64,000 bases of DNA from Planctomycetota bacterium (GTDB lineage Bacteria; Planctomycetota; E44-bin39), in contig SOJX01000034.1 in assembly GCA_004376375.1 (NCBI GenBank), forward strand, positions 26,156-90,155, written 5' to 3'. Positions 8,045-17,661 of this stretch are shown here, piece by piece; within the stretch, counting starts at the first letter, position 1; each line of letters begins with the position of its first letter. The notes under the pieces were generated by a model, which had not been told where the DNA came from, did no database searches, and was given only the letters and a program-made list of their open reading frames with translations. Position numbers and translations under genes: made by a program.

Positions 8045-11000
8045 ATGGCAGAAGGCAAGCAAATCATTGCAGAAAGGTTTGAAGCAATCGAGGAGCTTGC
8101 TCTGGGCACCCTCGGTCCCGTAATGCTGGTTCGCGACAGGCGTTCCGAGTGGCAGAAGCGAGTCCTCAGGATAGTTGACAGGGCCTTTGCCGAGCCGGCA
8201 TGGGTTGAGCGATATGAACATGAATTCCGGGAACTGGCGAAAATCAACCACCCGAATCTTGTACGCCTTTTCGATTTCGGCCGCTACGAAGACAGGTTCT
8301 TTTATACTGCCGAATATGTTCGCGGTACAAGCCTGGAAACCTGGGCGCCGGGTAAAAAGCCCGATGAGGTGCTTGCAGTCTTCGGTCAGGTTTTACGCGG
8401 TCTCCATGCTCTCCATGCCGGCGGTTTCATCCACGGCAACGTAAAGCCTGAAAACATTATTATTCTGGAAACGCCGGCCGGTTTTCACGCGAAGCTGGTT
8501 GATCCCGAGTTCGTAACCAGACCGCTTGCCGGGCTTGGCCGCCGCTTTCCGGGAAGCGCGGCATATCTTGCGCCCGAGATTGCGCGCGTAAGCCTGCTCG
8601 ACGGGCGCGCCGACCTCTATGCTTCGGGTGTAAGCCTCTACGAGACCTTTGCAGGCAGGCGCCCGGTGCCGGGCGCAACGGTGCATGATCTCCTGCGGAA
8701 CCTCGATTCCTACGTACCTATTGACATTATCTCTCTCGCACCCGACCTGCCTCCGGCGGTAGGGCGAATAATAATGCGGCTTCTCTCCCGAAACCCGATC
8801 GACCGGTTCGGAGACTCTAACCGCGTAATTGAACTGTTTTCCACCGCGACGGGAAAAGACATGCCGCTCGAACTCGAGCACGGTCATCCGGGGCTGCTCG
8901 CGGGCGGCGTGGTCGGCCGCGAAAACGTTGAAGAGCAATTCCGCACCTTCCTTACGAATCTCGGCGGCAGCGGGTGCAATGCCATGATTCTCTGCGGGCC
9001 GTCCGGCTCCGGGCGCTCCATTATGCTGGACGAACTTTCAGCAGTGGCGCACATGGAGGATTTCCGCATAATCCGCGCCGACGTGCGGCCGCATGAAACC
9101 GCCGATGCGGGCATCCGTAAGATTGCAGAAGGAATAATCTCGCTCGCCGGACCCGCCCGGGGGCCCGCGGCAAACCTGCCGGCGACACAGGCGCTTTCCG
9201 CCTATGCCTCGGCCACCGGCTCTGCGCCGGCTCGAGCCGTCACGCTCCTGAATCAGCTGCTGGAGATTGCGGCAAAAACTCAGGTGCTTGTAGTAATTGA
9301 CGATATCCATCTTTCCGGGCGCAGGCGCCGGGAATTCCTGCTGATTCTTCTCAACATGCTTCACCATGAAAACAAGCGCGGGCACCGACTGGCAGTCCTC
9401 ATGGCTTCTGAAAACCCCGCGTTACCTGAGGCGCTGGCAAGCCTTTTTATGCGGGAAGAACTGGTTGAAACCGTTGAACTCCTGTCTATCGACCTTTCCG
9501 CGTCCAGGCGAATAATCGCCGGCCTGCTGGGCGACGCCGATCCGCCCGAGGACTTCGTCCGCGTCGTACACGAGGCATCCGCCGGGCTCCCCAGAAGCGT
9601 AGTCGAGACCATTCGGCTCGCAGCGGCAACCGGAGTGCTTTCCCGCGATCCAAACGGGCACTGGACTTATCCCGAAGATCCGTCCGTCGTGCGACCCGAA
9701 ACGCCTGCCGACCTTGTGAAAAAACGGCTGGAAAATCTTCCTGACCAGCCGCGCGAGGTTGCGGGCGCATGCGTAACTTTCCGCGGTAACTTCACGCTTG
9801 AAGACCTCGGCAACCTTCTCCGCGAAAGACCGGTCGTGCTTTACCCCGTGGTCCGAGGATTAATCGCGGAAGGTTTCATCAGAGAAGAAGTCGACGGATC
9901 ATTCAGAATTGCCGGCTCTTTCCTGCGTGGTGCAATCGCAGCGGCCATGCCTGAAAGGCATTTCAAGGCGCATAACCGCCGGCTGGGAATGCACCATCTG
10001 GCACTGTCCGAGCGCGGCGATACCGCATCCCGCCTTCTGGCCGCGCATTACCTTATCGAAGCAGGGGACAAAAAATACGGTATGCCTCTTGCAATGGAAG
10101 TAGTGGACAAACGTATCGCCTCGGGGGATGCCGAAACTGCAAAAAGCCTGCTGGAGCTGATAGAAAAGCGGGACCTTATGCCGGCTCAAGGCAAGGAAGA
10201 GCGCCTTGGCGTTCTCGAGCGCGCCGTTCGCGCCGCCTCCATTTTAGGCTCCAAGTACAAAAAGCTCGAAGCGCTGGGCGAAGCGGTAACCACTGCCAAG
10301 ACTGACCCCAAGCGGACGGAAACCTTTCTGCGACTTGCGCTCGAACAGGCGGTGACCGCGCTTTCAATCGGAGAACTGGATACGGCCGGCACAACACTGG
10401 CCGCTCTTACCGGAAGCAGTATCGAAACCACGAGGCTGCGCCCGCAAATCACCGCCGCCGCCGCTGAGTTGGCGCTAAGACGTGGCGAAGCACAGGAGGC
10501 GCTGAATATGATTAAAAGCGCCCTCGCAGCAGACCCAGACTCGGATGCGGAGCAACTCAAGCAGGTCCAGGCAAAGGCTTTTGCATCTCTTGGCCGCCTT
10601 GAAGAAGCTCTTGCGGCCTGCGATACAGCCATAGATGATTTGTCGGGAAAAACAAGTGGACCTGAAGTGCTCTCCGGCCTGCTTATTGACAGGTGCGCAT
10701 ACCTCCGAAGGCTGGGCAGACTCAACGACCTTGAAGAAACGGCACGCACCGCCCTCAACCTCGTCCGGGAACACCGCCTGCACCGCCAGGAAGCGGAACT
10801 ATCGTTGGAGCATTCCCGCGCACTCCTTGCCCGCGGCCAGTTTCAGGCCGCGGACGAGGAACTCGGCTGGGCGGCAATACTTGCTCTGGTCCTGGACGAG
10901 AGATTCCTCGCCGTACACGCGCTGGTTGAGCGCGACACCGCCCTCACGCTCGATGGCCGCACCACCGAGGCTGCAACGCATGCCCGTCGCGCTTACACCC

Positions 11001-12460
11001 ACGCCCTGAGTATCGAATCGACCAGCAAGAGGGTGGAAGCGCTCCGCCGGACTTCATGGTCCGCGCTGGTTCGGGGTGATTTTTCAGTTGCGCGCTCGCA
11101 ACTGGACACGGCTGAAACGGCGGCGCGCAGAATAGAACTGACAATAGCCGAGGCGACCTGCAACGCCGACGGCGCCCGCCTTGCCTTCCTGCAGGGAAAC
11201 CTCGCACTGTCTGAGGCGCTTGCGCGCTCCGCATATGAACGGTTGAAACCTACGGTCGACGAACCGCACGCGTTCCGCCCCGCCGAGCTTATTCTCGAAA
11301 TCCTCTTCGTCACCGGGCGGTACGGTGAGATCCCCGGTGAGCTGAAGGAGATACTCGACGCCGCCTCAAAGGCAGGCGCCTTTACGGTTGTCGATACCGC
11401 ACACGTTTTCCGTGCCCGCTGGATGATACTCATGGGTCAGCACGACAAGGCGAGAAAGGAGCTTGTGACCCTCATGAGCGCGGCGCGAAAGCCTTTCTCT
11501 TTCCTGCTCTTGAAAATCGCGGAACTTGAAATAAGCATCGCCCTTTCGTCCGGCAACCTGACAGCGGCAAGAAACGTGCTCGAGCAGCTCGGCACGAGCA
11601 GGTTCGCGGTCGCGACGCCTCTCGAGCGATTCGAATGGGAGATTCTCCTGTGCAGACAGGAGGCGGCGGAAGGCAACATAAACAGCGCGCTGCAGAGAAT
11701 TGCGTTTCTTGCCCGGCTGCCTTTTATACCCGGCTCGGCTTTCTACCGCCACCGGCTCCTGATCGAAGAAGGCGCGACAATAGCGCGTTCCGGCGGCGTG
11801 AACCTTACCACGGCAGTTGACGTACTTCAGCGCTCCGTCGACGAGGCCAAGGCCAACGGCTACCTTCCTGTCGTCGAAGAAGCCTATGACTGGCTTGCCA
11901 ATGTGCATTCACGGATAGGCGATGCCAGCGCCGCACAACTGGCACGCGATCATGCAAACCAGGCGGCAGCTGTCATAAAAAGCGGTCTTTCAGAATCCGA
12001 CGCGGCTGAGTATGAAAAAGCGCTTGCCGAAAGGCGCTCAAGAAGGATTATTCAAAGCCCGGATTCCCTTCCGACACAATCCGCCCAACCCGCCCCGAGC
12101 CCCGCCCCGGCCGAGCAGGTACAACCTCAGGAGACCCAGTCTCAAAAGGATAGCGGACCTTCACCTGATACTGCCGAACCGGAGCCCGGTCCGCCGGCAG
12201 GGCCTGCCCATCGGGAAAGACCGCGCAAAACAAAAGTGGTTGACCCCGCTGAGGCAATGGGGGAACTGCCGTTACCGGCAGTCAAGAAAATATCCAAGTT
12301 ATCACATGCGGATTTCAGTAAAATCCTGGCTCAATACGAGCGGGCATATATAGAAGAAATACTCGAAAGGAGCGAAGGGAATAAAATGAAGGCTGCAAAG
12401 GAGATGGGAATCTCACGAGCCGCCCTTTACAGGATAATGAAACGACTCGGCATTGACTGA
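8045..12460 (+). CDS. Pseudokinase-ATPase-TPR-Fis HTH giant regulator
   Basis: 1471 residues. Residues 1-270 have a Ser/Thr kinase fold, but key residues are changed: the beta-3 lysine is R42, the HRD motif reads HGN (130-132) and DFG reads DPE (153-155). KPEN, APE and the structural DLYASGVSLYE are kept. Residues 290-560 resemble an AAA/STAND ATPase with a Walker A of GPSGSGRS (318-325, arginine for lysine) and Walker B VLVVIDDIH (414-422). Residues about 650-1330 are helical TPR-like repeats, then a proline/glutamine-rich linker, and residues about 1410-1471 are a Fis/NtrC-type helix-turn-helix (GNKMKAAKEMGISRAALYRI). The layout recalls PknK/MalT-type regulators. It is inferred to be a cytoplasmic DNA-binding signal integrator that probably does not phosphorylate. 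No clear ribosome site is visible at the ATG. Confidence 0.85.
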   Translation: MAEGKQIIAERFEAIEELALGTLGPVMLVRDRRSEWQKRVLRIVDRAFAEPAWVERYEHEFRELAKINHPNLVRLFDFGRYEDRFFYTAEYVRGTSLETWAPGKKPDEVLAVFGQVLRGLHALHAGGFIHGNVKPENIIILETPAGFHAKLVDPEFVTRPLAGLGRRFPGSAAYLAPEIARVSLLDGRADLYASGVSLYETFAGRRPVPGATVHDLLRNLDSYVPIDIISLAPDLPPAVGRIIMRLLSRNPIDRFGDSNRVIELFSTATGKDMPLELEHGHPGLLAGGVVGRENVEEQFRTFLTNLGGSGCNAMILCGPSGSGRSIMLDELSAVAHMEDFRIIRADVRPHETADAGIRKIAEGIISLAGPARGPAANLPATQALSAYASATGSAPARAVTLLNQLLEIAAKTQVLVVIDDIHLSGRRRREFLLILLNMLHHENKRGHRLAVLMASENPALPEALASLFMREELVETVELLSIDLSASRRIIAGLLGDADPPEDFVRVVHEASAGLPRSVVETIRLAAATGVLSRDPNGHWTYPEDPSVVRPETPADLVKKRLENLPDQPREVAGACVTFRGNFTLEDLGNLLRERPVVLYPVVRGLIAEGFIREEVDGSFRIAGSFLRGAIAAAMPERHFKAHNRRLGMHHLALSERGDTASRLLAAHYLIEAGDKKYGMPLAMEVVDKRIASGDAETAKSLLELIEKRDLMPAQGKEERLGVLERAVRAASILGSKYKKLEALGEAVTTAKTDPKRTETFLRLALEQAVTALSIGELDTAGTTLAALTGSSIETTRLRPQITAAAAELALRRGEAQEALNMIKSALAADPDSDAEQLKQVQAKAFASLGRLEEALAACDTAIDDLSGKTSGPEVLSGLLIDRCAYLRRLGRLNDLEETARTALNLVREHRLHRQEAELSLEHSRALLARGQFQAADEELGWAAILALVLDERFLAVHALVERDTALTLDGRTTEAATHARRAYTHALSIESTSKRVEALRRTSWSALVRGDFSVARSQLDTAETAARRIELTIAEATCNADGARLAFLQGNLALSEALARSAYERLKPTVDEPHAFRPAELILEILFVTGRYGEIPGELKEILDAASKAGAFTVVDTAHVFRARWMILMGQHDKARKELVTLMSAARKPFSFLLLKIAELEISIALSSGNLTAARNVLEQLGTSRFAVATPLERFEWEILLCRQEAAEGNINSALQRIAFLARLPFIPGSAFYRHRLLIEEGATIARSGGVNLTTAVDVLQRSVDEAKANGYLPVVEEAYDWLANVHSRIGDASAAQLARDHANQAAAVIKSGLSESDAAEYEKALAERRSRRIIQSPDSLPTQSAQPAPSPAPAEQVQPQETQSQKDSGPSPDTAEPEPGPPAGPAHRERPRKTKVVDPAEAMGELPLPAVKKISKLSHADFSKILAQYERAYIEEILERSEGNKMKAAKEMGISRAALYRIMKRLGID

Positions 12461-12583
12461 CCGGATTTCGAACAGAAACTGGCACCTGCCAGTTACAGTG
12501 TCGCGAAACCGTACACAAATCGACCCTGAAAATATGACAATTACGTGAACATCCGATAATCGTATTTCATTCTTGCCGGTCTT

Positions 12584-14539
12584 CTAAGCATCCTGGAACT
12601 CCGGAGCATTATTAATCATCTCAAAGATTTCAAGAACAGTTGCTACAGACCATGCCTGGGCGAACGCGCCACGCTGTGTATAAGGCTCATTACCGTCCAG
12701 AATTTCAGGCATCTGGCCGATTGCCTGGCGCGACAGAAGGCCTTGAACCGGTTCAATCAGCTTCCTCAACCAGGGAATATCATAACCGTTCACGCGAACG
12801 TATGCCTTCGCATATGGCGCCAGGAGCCATGGCCACGCCGTTCCCTGATGATATGCGCCGTCACGCGAAGTCTGATCGCCAAGATAACACCCCTGATAAC
12901 CATCTTCATCCTGCGCGAGCGTCCTGATCCCGCCGGGCACGGCAAGGCGTTCGCTTACTACGCTCACAACGCCTTTCCGAATCTCGTCCGGAAGCGGCGA
13001 ATAGGGAAGGCTGACCGCAAAAAGCTGGTTGGGCCGAACGCGAGCATCTTTATAATTTTCCTCAAGCACGTCATAGAGATAACCGCCTTGCTCGAAAAAG
13101 AACTTCTCGACAAAGCTCTTCCGGATGCGCGGCAAGAGGCCGATATACTTGTCCGCAGGTTTTTCCACGACCTTTGAAAGCCGGGCGAGCGAGGCGAGCG
13201 CGTTATACCAGAGCGCGGAAATTTCGACGGCTTTTCCCGCACGCGGAGTTACGACCCAGTCGCCGACCTTGGCGTCCATCCACGTCAGCCGCGGCCCGTG
13301 CCGCACGAGTCCGTCCGAATCCATCTTTATCCCGTTCATCGTTCCGGCCATATATGATTCGACGACTTCGACGGCTTTCGGGTAAAGCTCTTCGAGCAGG
13401 GCCTTGTCGCCGCTTGCATCAAAGTGTGCGGCCGTCGCGTGTATGAACCACAGCGACGCGTCAACGGTATTGTAATCCGACTCTCCCCCCTCCTCCGAGA
13501 AGAAGTTCGGCACAAGCCCGTCTTTCATCCCCGACGCGAAACGGAGCAGCACCCGGCCGGCCTCTTTGAAGCGTCCGCGGGCAAGCAGCAGGCCGGGGAT
13601 TGAAATCATCGCGTCGCGCCCCCATTCGGCAAACCAGGGGTAACCTGCAAACAGGCCGTGAGTCCCGTCGGAACGGACGACAAGGAAATCCTCGGCAGCC
13701 GCCGCGATATGAGGCGCCCACGGCACATCAAAGTCGCCGGACTTGCAAACGGAACGTCTGCGGCTCAATTCCGCTTCCAAAACCTTCTCAAATTCAAATC
13801 CGGTCCTGGATTCGACGGTCGCCGCGAGCCACGCCGGTTTTCCCTCTGCCAGATCGAAAGCAAGCGCGCAGGGCATGAAAAGGTCTTCATCGAAATCGAG
13901 TCCGCGCCGGCGCTCGATATCGTAGCGGAAGCTGTTATACCAGTGATATTCATCGGATGTACCGGACGCGTTATGAAACACGGTCATCCCGGGCAGGGAA
14001 TCATATGGGCGCATGCTGAAACCGCCTGGAACCTCGGTCAGTTTGCGCTTAAGCGTTGAGTTCTCATGCGTGAGCGAATGATAGTTTCGAAACGCGACAA
14101 GGGGCCGGACATGCATCTTCACAGGCCCCGAACCCTTAATCAATTTGTAGAAAACCACGACAGTGTTCTCGCCGTGAACGGTAAACACGTGTTTTTCAAC
14201 GGTTACGCCGCCGAACTCGAACACCGTGACGGGCCATTCAGCCCTGCGGAACTCGCGGACGTATCTGTAGCCTTTCGGGTGGACGGTGCCGCGGTAATGG
14301 TTGGTGGAGAGTTCGTACTCGCTTCCGTTTACGAGGACCGTCTCTTCAAGTTTCGATAACGTTACGACACGTCCAAGCGGCGGCCCCATGTCGGCAACCA
14401 GCAGGCCATGATAACGCCGGGTGTTGGCGCCGAAGGTTGTAGAGGCGGCGTAACCGCCGACGCCGTTCGCGTCGAAAAACTCGCAGGCGAAACCTTCTTC
14501 GATTTCGGGCTCTTCCCAGCGCAGGACAATCGGCTCCAT
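12584..14539 (-). CDS. Glycogen debranching enzyme (amylo-1,6-glucosidase type)
   Basis: A 651-residue cytoplasmic enzyme that removes alpha-1,6 branches from glycogen-like glucan. The N-terminal beta domain carries NGVGGYAASTTFGANTRRYHGLL (split here as residues about 26-48). The C-terminal (alpha/alpha)6 barrel carries YPWFAEWGRDAMISIPG, DASLWFIHA and GAYHQGTAWPW, which contain the acidic and aromatic residues conserved in the archaeal-type GDE/GH133 family. Length is as expected for that family. GGAGGG lies 7 bases before the ATG. It is monocistronic. No other glycogen gene is in the window. Confidence 0.93.
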   Translation of the reverse strand: MEPIVLRWEEPEIEEGFACEFFDANGVGGYAASTTFGANTRRYHGLLVADMGPPLGRVVTLSKLEETVLVNGSEYELSTNHYRGTVHPKGYRYVREFRRAEWPVTVFEFGGVTVEKHVFTVHGENTVVVFYKLIKGSGPVKMHVRPLVAFRNYHSLTHENSTLKRKLTEVPGGFSMRPYDSLPGMTVFHNASGTSDEYHWYNSFRYDIERRRGLDFDEDLFMPCALAFDLAEGKPAWLAATVESRTGFEFEKVLEAELSRRRSVCKSGDFDVPWAPHIAAAAEDFLVVRSDGTHGLFAGYPWFAEWGRDAMISIPGLLLARGRFKEAGRVLLRFASGMKDGLVPNFFSEEGGESDYNTVDASLWFIHATAAHFDASGDKALLEELYPKAVEVVESYMAGTMNGIKMDSDGLVRHGPRLTWMDAKVGDWVVTPRAGKAVEISALWYNALASLARLSKVVEKPADKYIGLLPRIRKSFVEKFFFEQGGYLYDVLEENYKDARVRPNQLFAVSLPYSPLPDEIRKGVVSVVSERLAVPGGIRTLAQDEDGYQGCYLGDQTSRDGAYHQGTAWPWLLAPYAKAYVRVNGYDIPWLRKLIEPVQGLLSRQAIGQMPEILDGNEPYTQRGAFAQAWSVATVLEIFEMINNAPEFQDA

Positions 14540-14608
14540 TTGCCGCCCTCCGATACGGTGCCTGACGATTTTCCATCTATTTCAGAAAGAGAGCAATCGG
14601 GCTGAATC

Positions 14609-14636
14609 ATTATACCGGTCCATGGCCCGCGTGCAA
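14609..14636 (-). promoter_or_regulatory. Promoter of the debranching enzyme gene
   Basis: On the minus strand TTGCAC (14631-14636), 16 bases, then a perfect TATAAT (14609-14614), about 70 bases before the ATG. Confidence 0.55.
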
Positions 14637-14683
14637 TCGAAAACAGTTTTCCGTGCGGATCAGGGGTGCACTTCACATTCATC

Positions 14684-14712
14684 TTGACATCAAAAACCAA
14701 TATCTGTATAGT
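14684..14712 (+). promoter_or_regulatory. Promoter of the yedE-tusA cassette
   Basis: A perfect TTGACA (14684-14689), 17 bases, then TATAGT (14707-14712). The predicted start at about 14719 leaves an unusually long leader of nearly 190 bases before the transporter gene. Confidence 0.7.
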
Positions 14713-14718
14713 TTTGTC

Positions 14719-14911
14719 GTCGTTTACATGAATGGAGACGCTACTCGCAGTGAAAAAACTCAGGTCTATCATACATCTTCAGCTCTGAGGCAGACATCGG
14801 AAGCCCGGGCGGCTTCCATCGCACTGCCTGCCCGCTCCCTCCATGCCCTGACCCGCACTCCCTGAGTCCGGGCGCGGGGGAGCCGCGCTCGGGTGAAAGG
14901 GGAAACCGGGT
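14719..14911 (+). promoter_or_regulatory. Structured 5' leader of the selenium/sulfur cassette
   Basis: The leader contains a perfect 7-bp hairpin GGAAGCC / GGCTTCC (14799-14817) and a GC-rich stem CCGGGCGCGG / CCGCGCTCGG (14868-14892, one G-U pair). The second stem ends just before the AAAGGGGAA ribosome site of the transporter gene. An open frame from the ATG at 14728 runs 45 codons but has no convincing family. It could be a regulatory leader; I cannot match it to a known riboswitch class. Confidence 0.35.
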
Positions 14912-15982
14912 ATGAACAAAGTCAACAGATTCTTCGCCTCGAGATGGGGAATTATTGCCGTCGGGGCGGTAATCGGGATTATCGCCGCGCTGCTGCAGAA
15001 GCTCGGCAACCCGGGCAACATGGGAATATGCGTAGCGTGTTTCGAGCGCGACGTCGTCGGCGCACTGGGCCTGCACCAGGCGAAGATCGTTCAATACCTG
15101 AGACCGGAAATACCGGCGTTCGTACTGGGCGCATTTCTCGCCGCGCTCCTGTTCAGGGAATTCAGAGCGCGGACCGGTTCGGCGCCGATTATCCGTTTCG
15201 TACTCGGCATGTTCGCGATGATAGGCGCGCTCGTGTTTCTCGGCTGCTCGTGGCGGGCAATCCTGCGCCTGGCAGGCGGTGACTGGAACGCGATAGTCGG
15301 TCTTGCCGGATTCGCCATCGGCATTGGCATCGCGGTCCTTTTTCTCAAAATGGGGTTCAGTCTCGGGCGCAGCTACCCGGCAAAACCCGTAACCGGCATC
15401 GCGATGCCTGCTTTGATGCTTGGGCTTCTCATATTTGCCATCTGGTACCCTTCGCCTCCGCTTTTCAAAACCTTGAAACCGGTCACGGGCAAAATCCCGC
15501 CGGGCGCGATGTACGCACCGGTCTGGATTTCCATTATTGCCGCACTTGTCATCGGCTTCCTCGCCCAGAGAACGCGCTTCTGTTCCGTAGGCGCGGTTCG
15601 CGACGTTCTGCTCATGCGCGACACGCACCTCCTCTGCGGCGTTGCAGCTTTCTTCGCCGCGGCGCTTATATTGAATCTTATTCTGGGACAATTCCATCCG
15701 GGCCTTGCCGGGCAGCCTATCGCACATAACGTACACCTGTTGAATTTCTTTGGATTGGTTTTGGCCGGGCTGTCATGGGCGCTCGCCGGCGGATGCCCGG
15801 GCAGACAACTGTTCATGGCAGGCGAAGGCGACGGCGATGCCGCGATCTTCGTGCTTGGAATGATGTCAGGAGCGGCGATTGCGCATAACTTCAAAACGGT
15901 CGGCACGGGACCAAACGCCTGGAGTGCGGTTATTGTCGGTCTTATCGTCGTTGTCGGCATCGGGCTTCTTGCCCGCGAGTAA
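14912..15982 (+). CDS. yedE: YeeE/YedE-family sulfur/selenium transporter
   Basis: 356 residues, about ten membrane helices, in the inner membrane. It shows the cysteine-rich signatures of YeeE/YedE proteins: GICVACFERD near the first loop, FLGCSWR (about 109-115), RFCSVGAVRD (about 225-234) and GGCPGRQL (about 289-296). In YeeE, these cysteines relay thiosulfate. The closely related YedE subgroup lies beside selenium genes. Here the gene leads a cassette with a TusA-like protein, a class V desulfurase and a DUF3343 protein, the neighbourhood typical of the selenium-linked YedE subgroup, so selenium or sulfur uptake is likely. No selD or selA lies in the window. Confidence 0.88.
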   Translation: MNKVNRFFASRWGIIAVGAVIGIIAALLQKLGNPGNMGICVACFERDVVGALGLHQAKIVQYLRPEIPAFVLGAFLAALLFREFRARTGSAPIIRFVLGMFAMIGALVFLGCSWRAILRLAGGDWNAIVGLAGFAIGIGIAVLFLKMGFSLGRSYPAKPVTGIAMPALMLGLLIFAIWYPSPPLFKTLKPVTGKIPPGAMYAPVWISIIAALVIGFLAQRTRFCSVGAVRDVLLMRDTHLLCGVAAFFAAALILNLILGQFHPGLAGQPIAHNVHLLNFFGLVLAGLSWALAGGCPGRQLFMAGEGDGDAAIFVLGMMSGAAIAHNFKTVGTGPNAWSAVIVGLIVVVGIGLLARE

Positions 15983-16000
15983 TATTAGGCGGAGGTCGAA

Positions 16001-16219
16001 ATGGATGAGGGAAGAAACGTAGACGCACGAGGCCTGTCGTGCCCACAACCGGTTTTGATGGCCCGCAAGACTCTAATGGAACTCGGTTCAGGCGAGGTGA
16101 GTGCTATTGTCGACACGATGACGCAGGTCGAAAACTGCATCCGAACCGCCGAGAGTCTCGGCTGGACGGCGACATATGAAGAAAAAGATGAGTGTTTCAG
16201 GCTCATATTCAAGAAATAG
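16001..16219 (+). CDS. TusA/SirA-like sulfur (or selenium) carrier
   Basis: A 72-residue protein with the TusA signature DARGLSCPQPVLMARK. The CPxP cysteine (C14) is the residue that carries persulfide in TusA and in the YedF-like selenium relatives. A GGAGG site lies before the ATG, 18 bases after the transporter stop. It probably receives sulfur or selenium from the YedE partner in the cytoplasm and passes it to downstream enzymes. It lacks the C-terminal DsrE-like domain of full YedF. Confidence 0.92.
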   Translation: MDEGRNVDARGLSCPQPVLMARKTLMELGSGEVSAIVDTMTQVENCIRTAESLGWTATYEEKDECFRLIFKK

Positions 16220-16238
16220 CCCGCGGGTGGAATTCCGT

Positions 16239-16267
16239 TTGACAAGTTGCCCCGTTCGGGCTACTGT
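16239..16267 (+). promoter_or_regulatory. Internal promoter before the class V desulfurase
   Basis: A perfect TTGACA (16239-16244), 17 bases, then TACTGT (16262-16267), only 18 bases before the ATG at 16285. It would let the desulfurase and DUF3343 genes be expressed apart from the transporter. Confidence 0.55.
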
Positions 16268-16284
16268 GTTGCGTTGAGGTTACC

Positions 16285-17436
16285 ATGATCTATTTCGATA
16301 ACGCTGCGACAAGCTGGCCCAAGCCCGACGTCATGCTCGAAGCGATGTCGCACTTCGTCCGCGAGGTCGGCGCCAACCCCGGTCGGAGCGGACACAGGAT
16401 GTCGGCCGAGGCCGAGCGGGTCCGCTACGGGGCGCGTGAGGTCGTCGCCGAAATGTTCGGACTGGACAACCCGCTCCGGATAGTTTTCACGCCCAACGCA
16501 ACCGCGGCCCTGAATACCGCCATCCTCGGCATTCTCAACCGGGGCGATCACGTCGTAACGACCTCGATGGAGCACAACTCCGTTATGCGCCCGCTTCGCG
16601 CACTGGAAGAAAACGACATCGAAATAACCGAAGTCCGGTGCAGTCCCGACGGCACACTGGACCCGGACGAATTCGAGAACGCGATAACACCGAAGACAAA
16701 GCTTATAGTTACGATCCACGCGTCCAACGTCTGCGGCACCATCATGCCCGTGCGCGAGATAGGGGCGATTGCAGGGGAATACGGAATTCCTTATCTTGTC
16801 GACGCGGCGCAGACCGCGGGCACGGTTCCGATCGATATTGTCGCGGATAATATCGATCTGCTCTCCTTTACCGGGCACAAGGGATTGCTCGGGCCGACCG
16901 GTACGGGCGGGCTTGCCTTTGCACCGGACTTCGATATCGAAAAGATGCGCCCGCTTTACCGCGGCGGTACGGGCAGCCGCTCGGACACTCAACACCAGCC
17001 CGATTTCCTGCCCGACAAGTACGAAAGCGGAACGTGCAATATAGTCGGGCTCGCAGGCCTTGCGGCAAGCATGCGCTGGATACGGGAAAAAGGCGGAGTC
17101 GGAAAAATCCGCGAGCACGAAGCCGAGCTCACCTCGCGGCTCATCGAAGGGCTTGGCGGAATCGACGGAGTAACTGTTTACGGAACAAAAGACGCGACGA
17201 AGCAGACGGCTGCGGTTTCATTCAACATCAGGGGTGTAAGCCAGTCGGACGCGGCTGAGCATTTCGGCGATGAGTACGACCTGATGTGCCGCGTCGGGCT
17301 GCACTGCTCGCCCGCCGGGCACCGGACGCTTGGAACTTTCCCGAACGGAACGATCCGTTTCGCGACCGGCCCATTCAACACTTCAGAAGAGGTTGACGCC
17401 GCGCTCGAAGCTGTGACCAAGGTCGCCGGCGAATAA
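16285..17436 (+). CDS. Class V aminotransferase-fold cysteine desulfurase (selenium-associated subgroup)
   Basis: A 383-residue PLP enzyme that should remove sulfur from cysteine or selenium from selenocysteine. The protein starts directly at MIYFDNAATSWPKP without an N-terminal extension, as in the short subgroup often found beside YedE and selD. The PLP lysine is in SFTGHKGLLGPTG, and VDAAQTAG carries the pyridine-nitrogen aspartate. The catalytic cysteine is in GLHCSPAGHRTLG. It differs clearly from the NifS at 21265. DUF3343 follows after 3 bases. Confidence 0.92.
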   Translation: MIYFDNAATSWPKPDVMLEAMSHFVREVGANPGRSGHRMSAEAERVRYGAREVVAEMFGLDNPLRIVFTPNATAALNTAILGILNRGDHVVTTSMEHNSVMRPLRALEENDIEITEVRCSPDGTLDPDEFENAITPKTKLIVTIHASNVCGTIMPVREIGAIAGEYGIPYLVDAAQTAGTVPIDIVADNIDLLSFTGHKGLLGPTGTGGLAFAPDFDIEKMRPLYRGGTGSRSDTQHQPDFLPDKYESGTCNIVGLAGLAASMRWIREKGGVGKIREHEAELTSRLIEGLGGIDGVTVYGTKDATKQTAAVSFNIRGVSQSDAAEHFGDEYDLMCRVGLHCSPAGHRTLGTFPNGTIRFATGPFNTSEEVDAALEAVTKVAGE

Positions 17437-17439
17437 AAC

Positions 17440-17661
17440 ATGCACGACGTAATTCTGGTACAAAGCACGACCCACGCCATACGCATAGAAAAGCTGCTGA
17501 AGAAGGCGGAGCTTCAGGTGAAACTTGTCCCGGTGCCGCGCCATCTCTCGAGCGACTGCGGCGTCGCGGTCAGGATACTCGCCGATGAGCGAAACCGCTG
17601 CGAAGAAATCCTTTCCGAAAACAGCACACCGTTCGAACAGATTGCATCCCTTAAAAAATAA
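17440..17661 (+). CDS. DUF3343 putative Se/S carrier-like protein
   Basis: A 73-residue protein matching the small DUF3343 (Se/S carrier-like) family. It has a ferredoxin-like pattern with HAIRIEKLLKKAEL in the first helix and the conserved SSDCGVAVRI with one cysteine. It lies 3 bases after the desulfurase and is the last gene of the cassette. The family co-occurs with YedE and selenium genes. A carrier role for the conserved cysteine is inference. Confidence 0.85.
   Translation: MHDVILVQSTTHAIRIEKLLKKAELQVKLVPVPRHLSSDCGVAVRILADERNRCEEILSENSTPFEQIASLKK

Noticed and set aside
14741..15736. 331-codon frame antisense to the YedE-like gene
   Set aside because: Composition is charged and repetitive, as in a frame opposite a membrane protein. 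No support.
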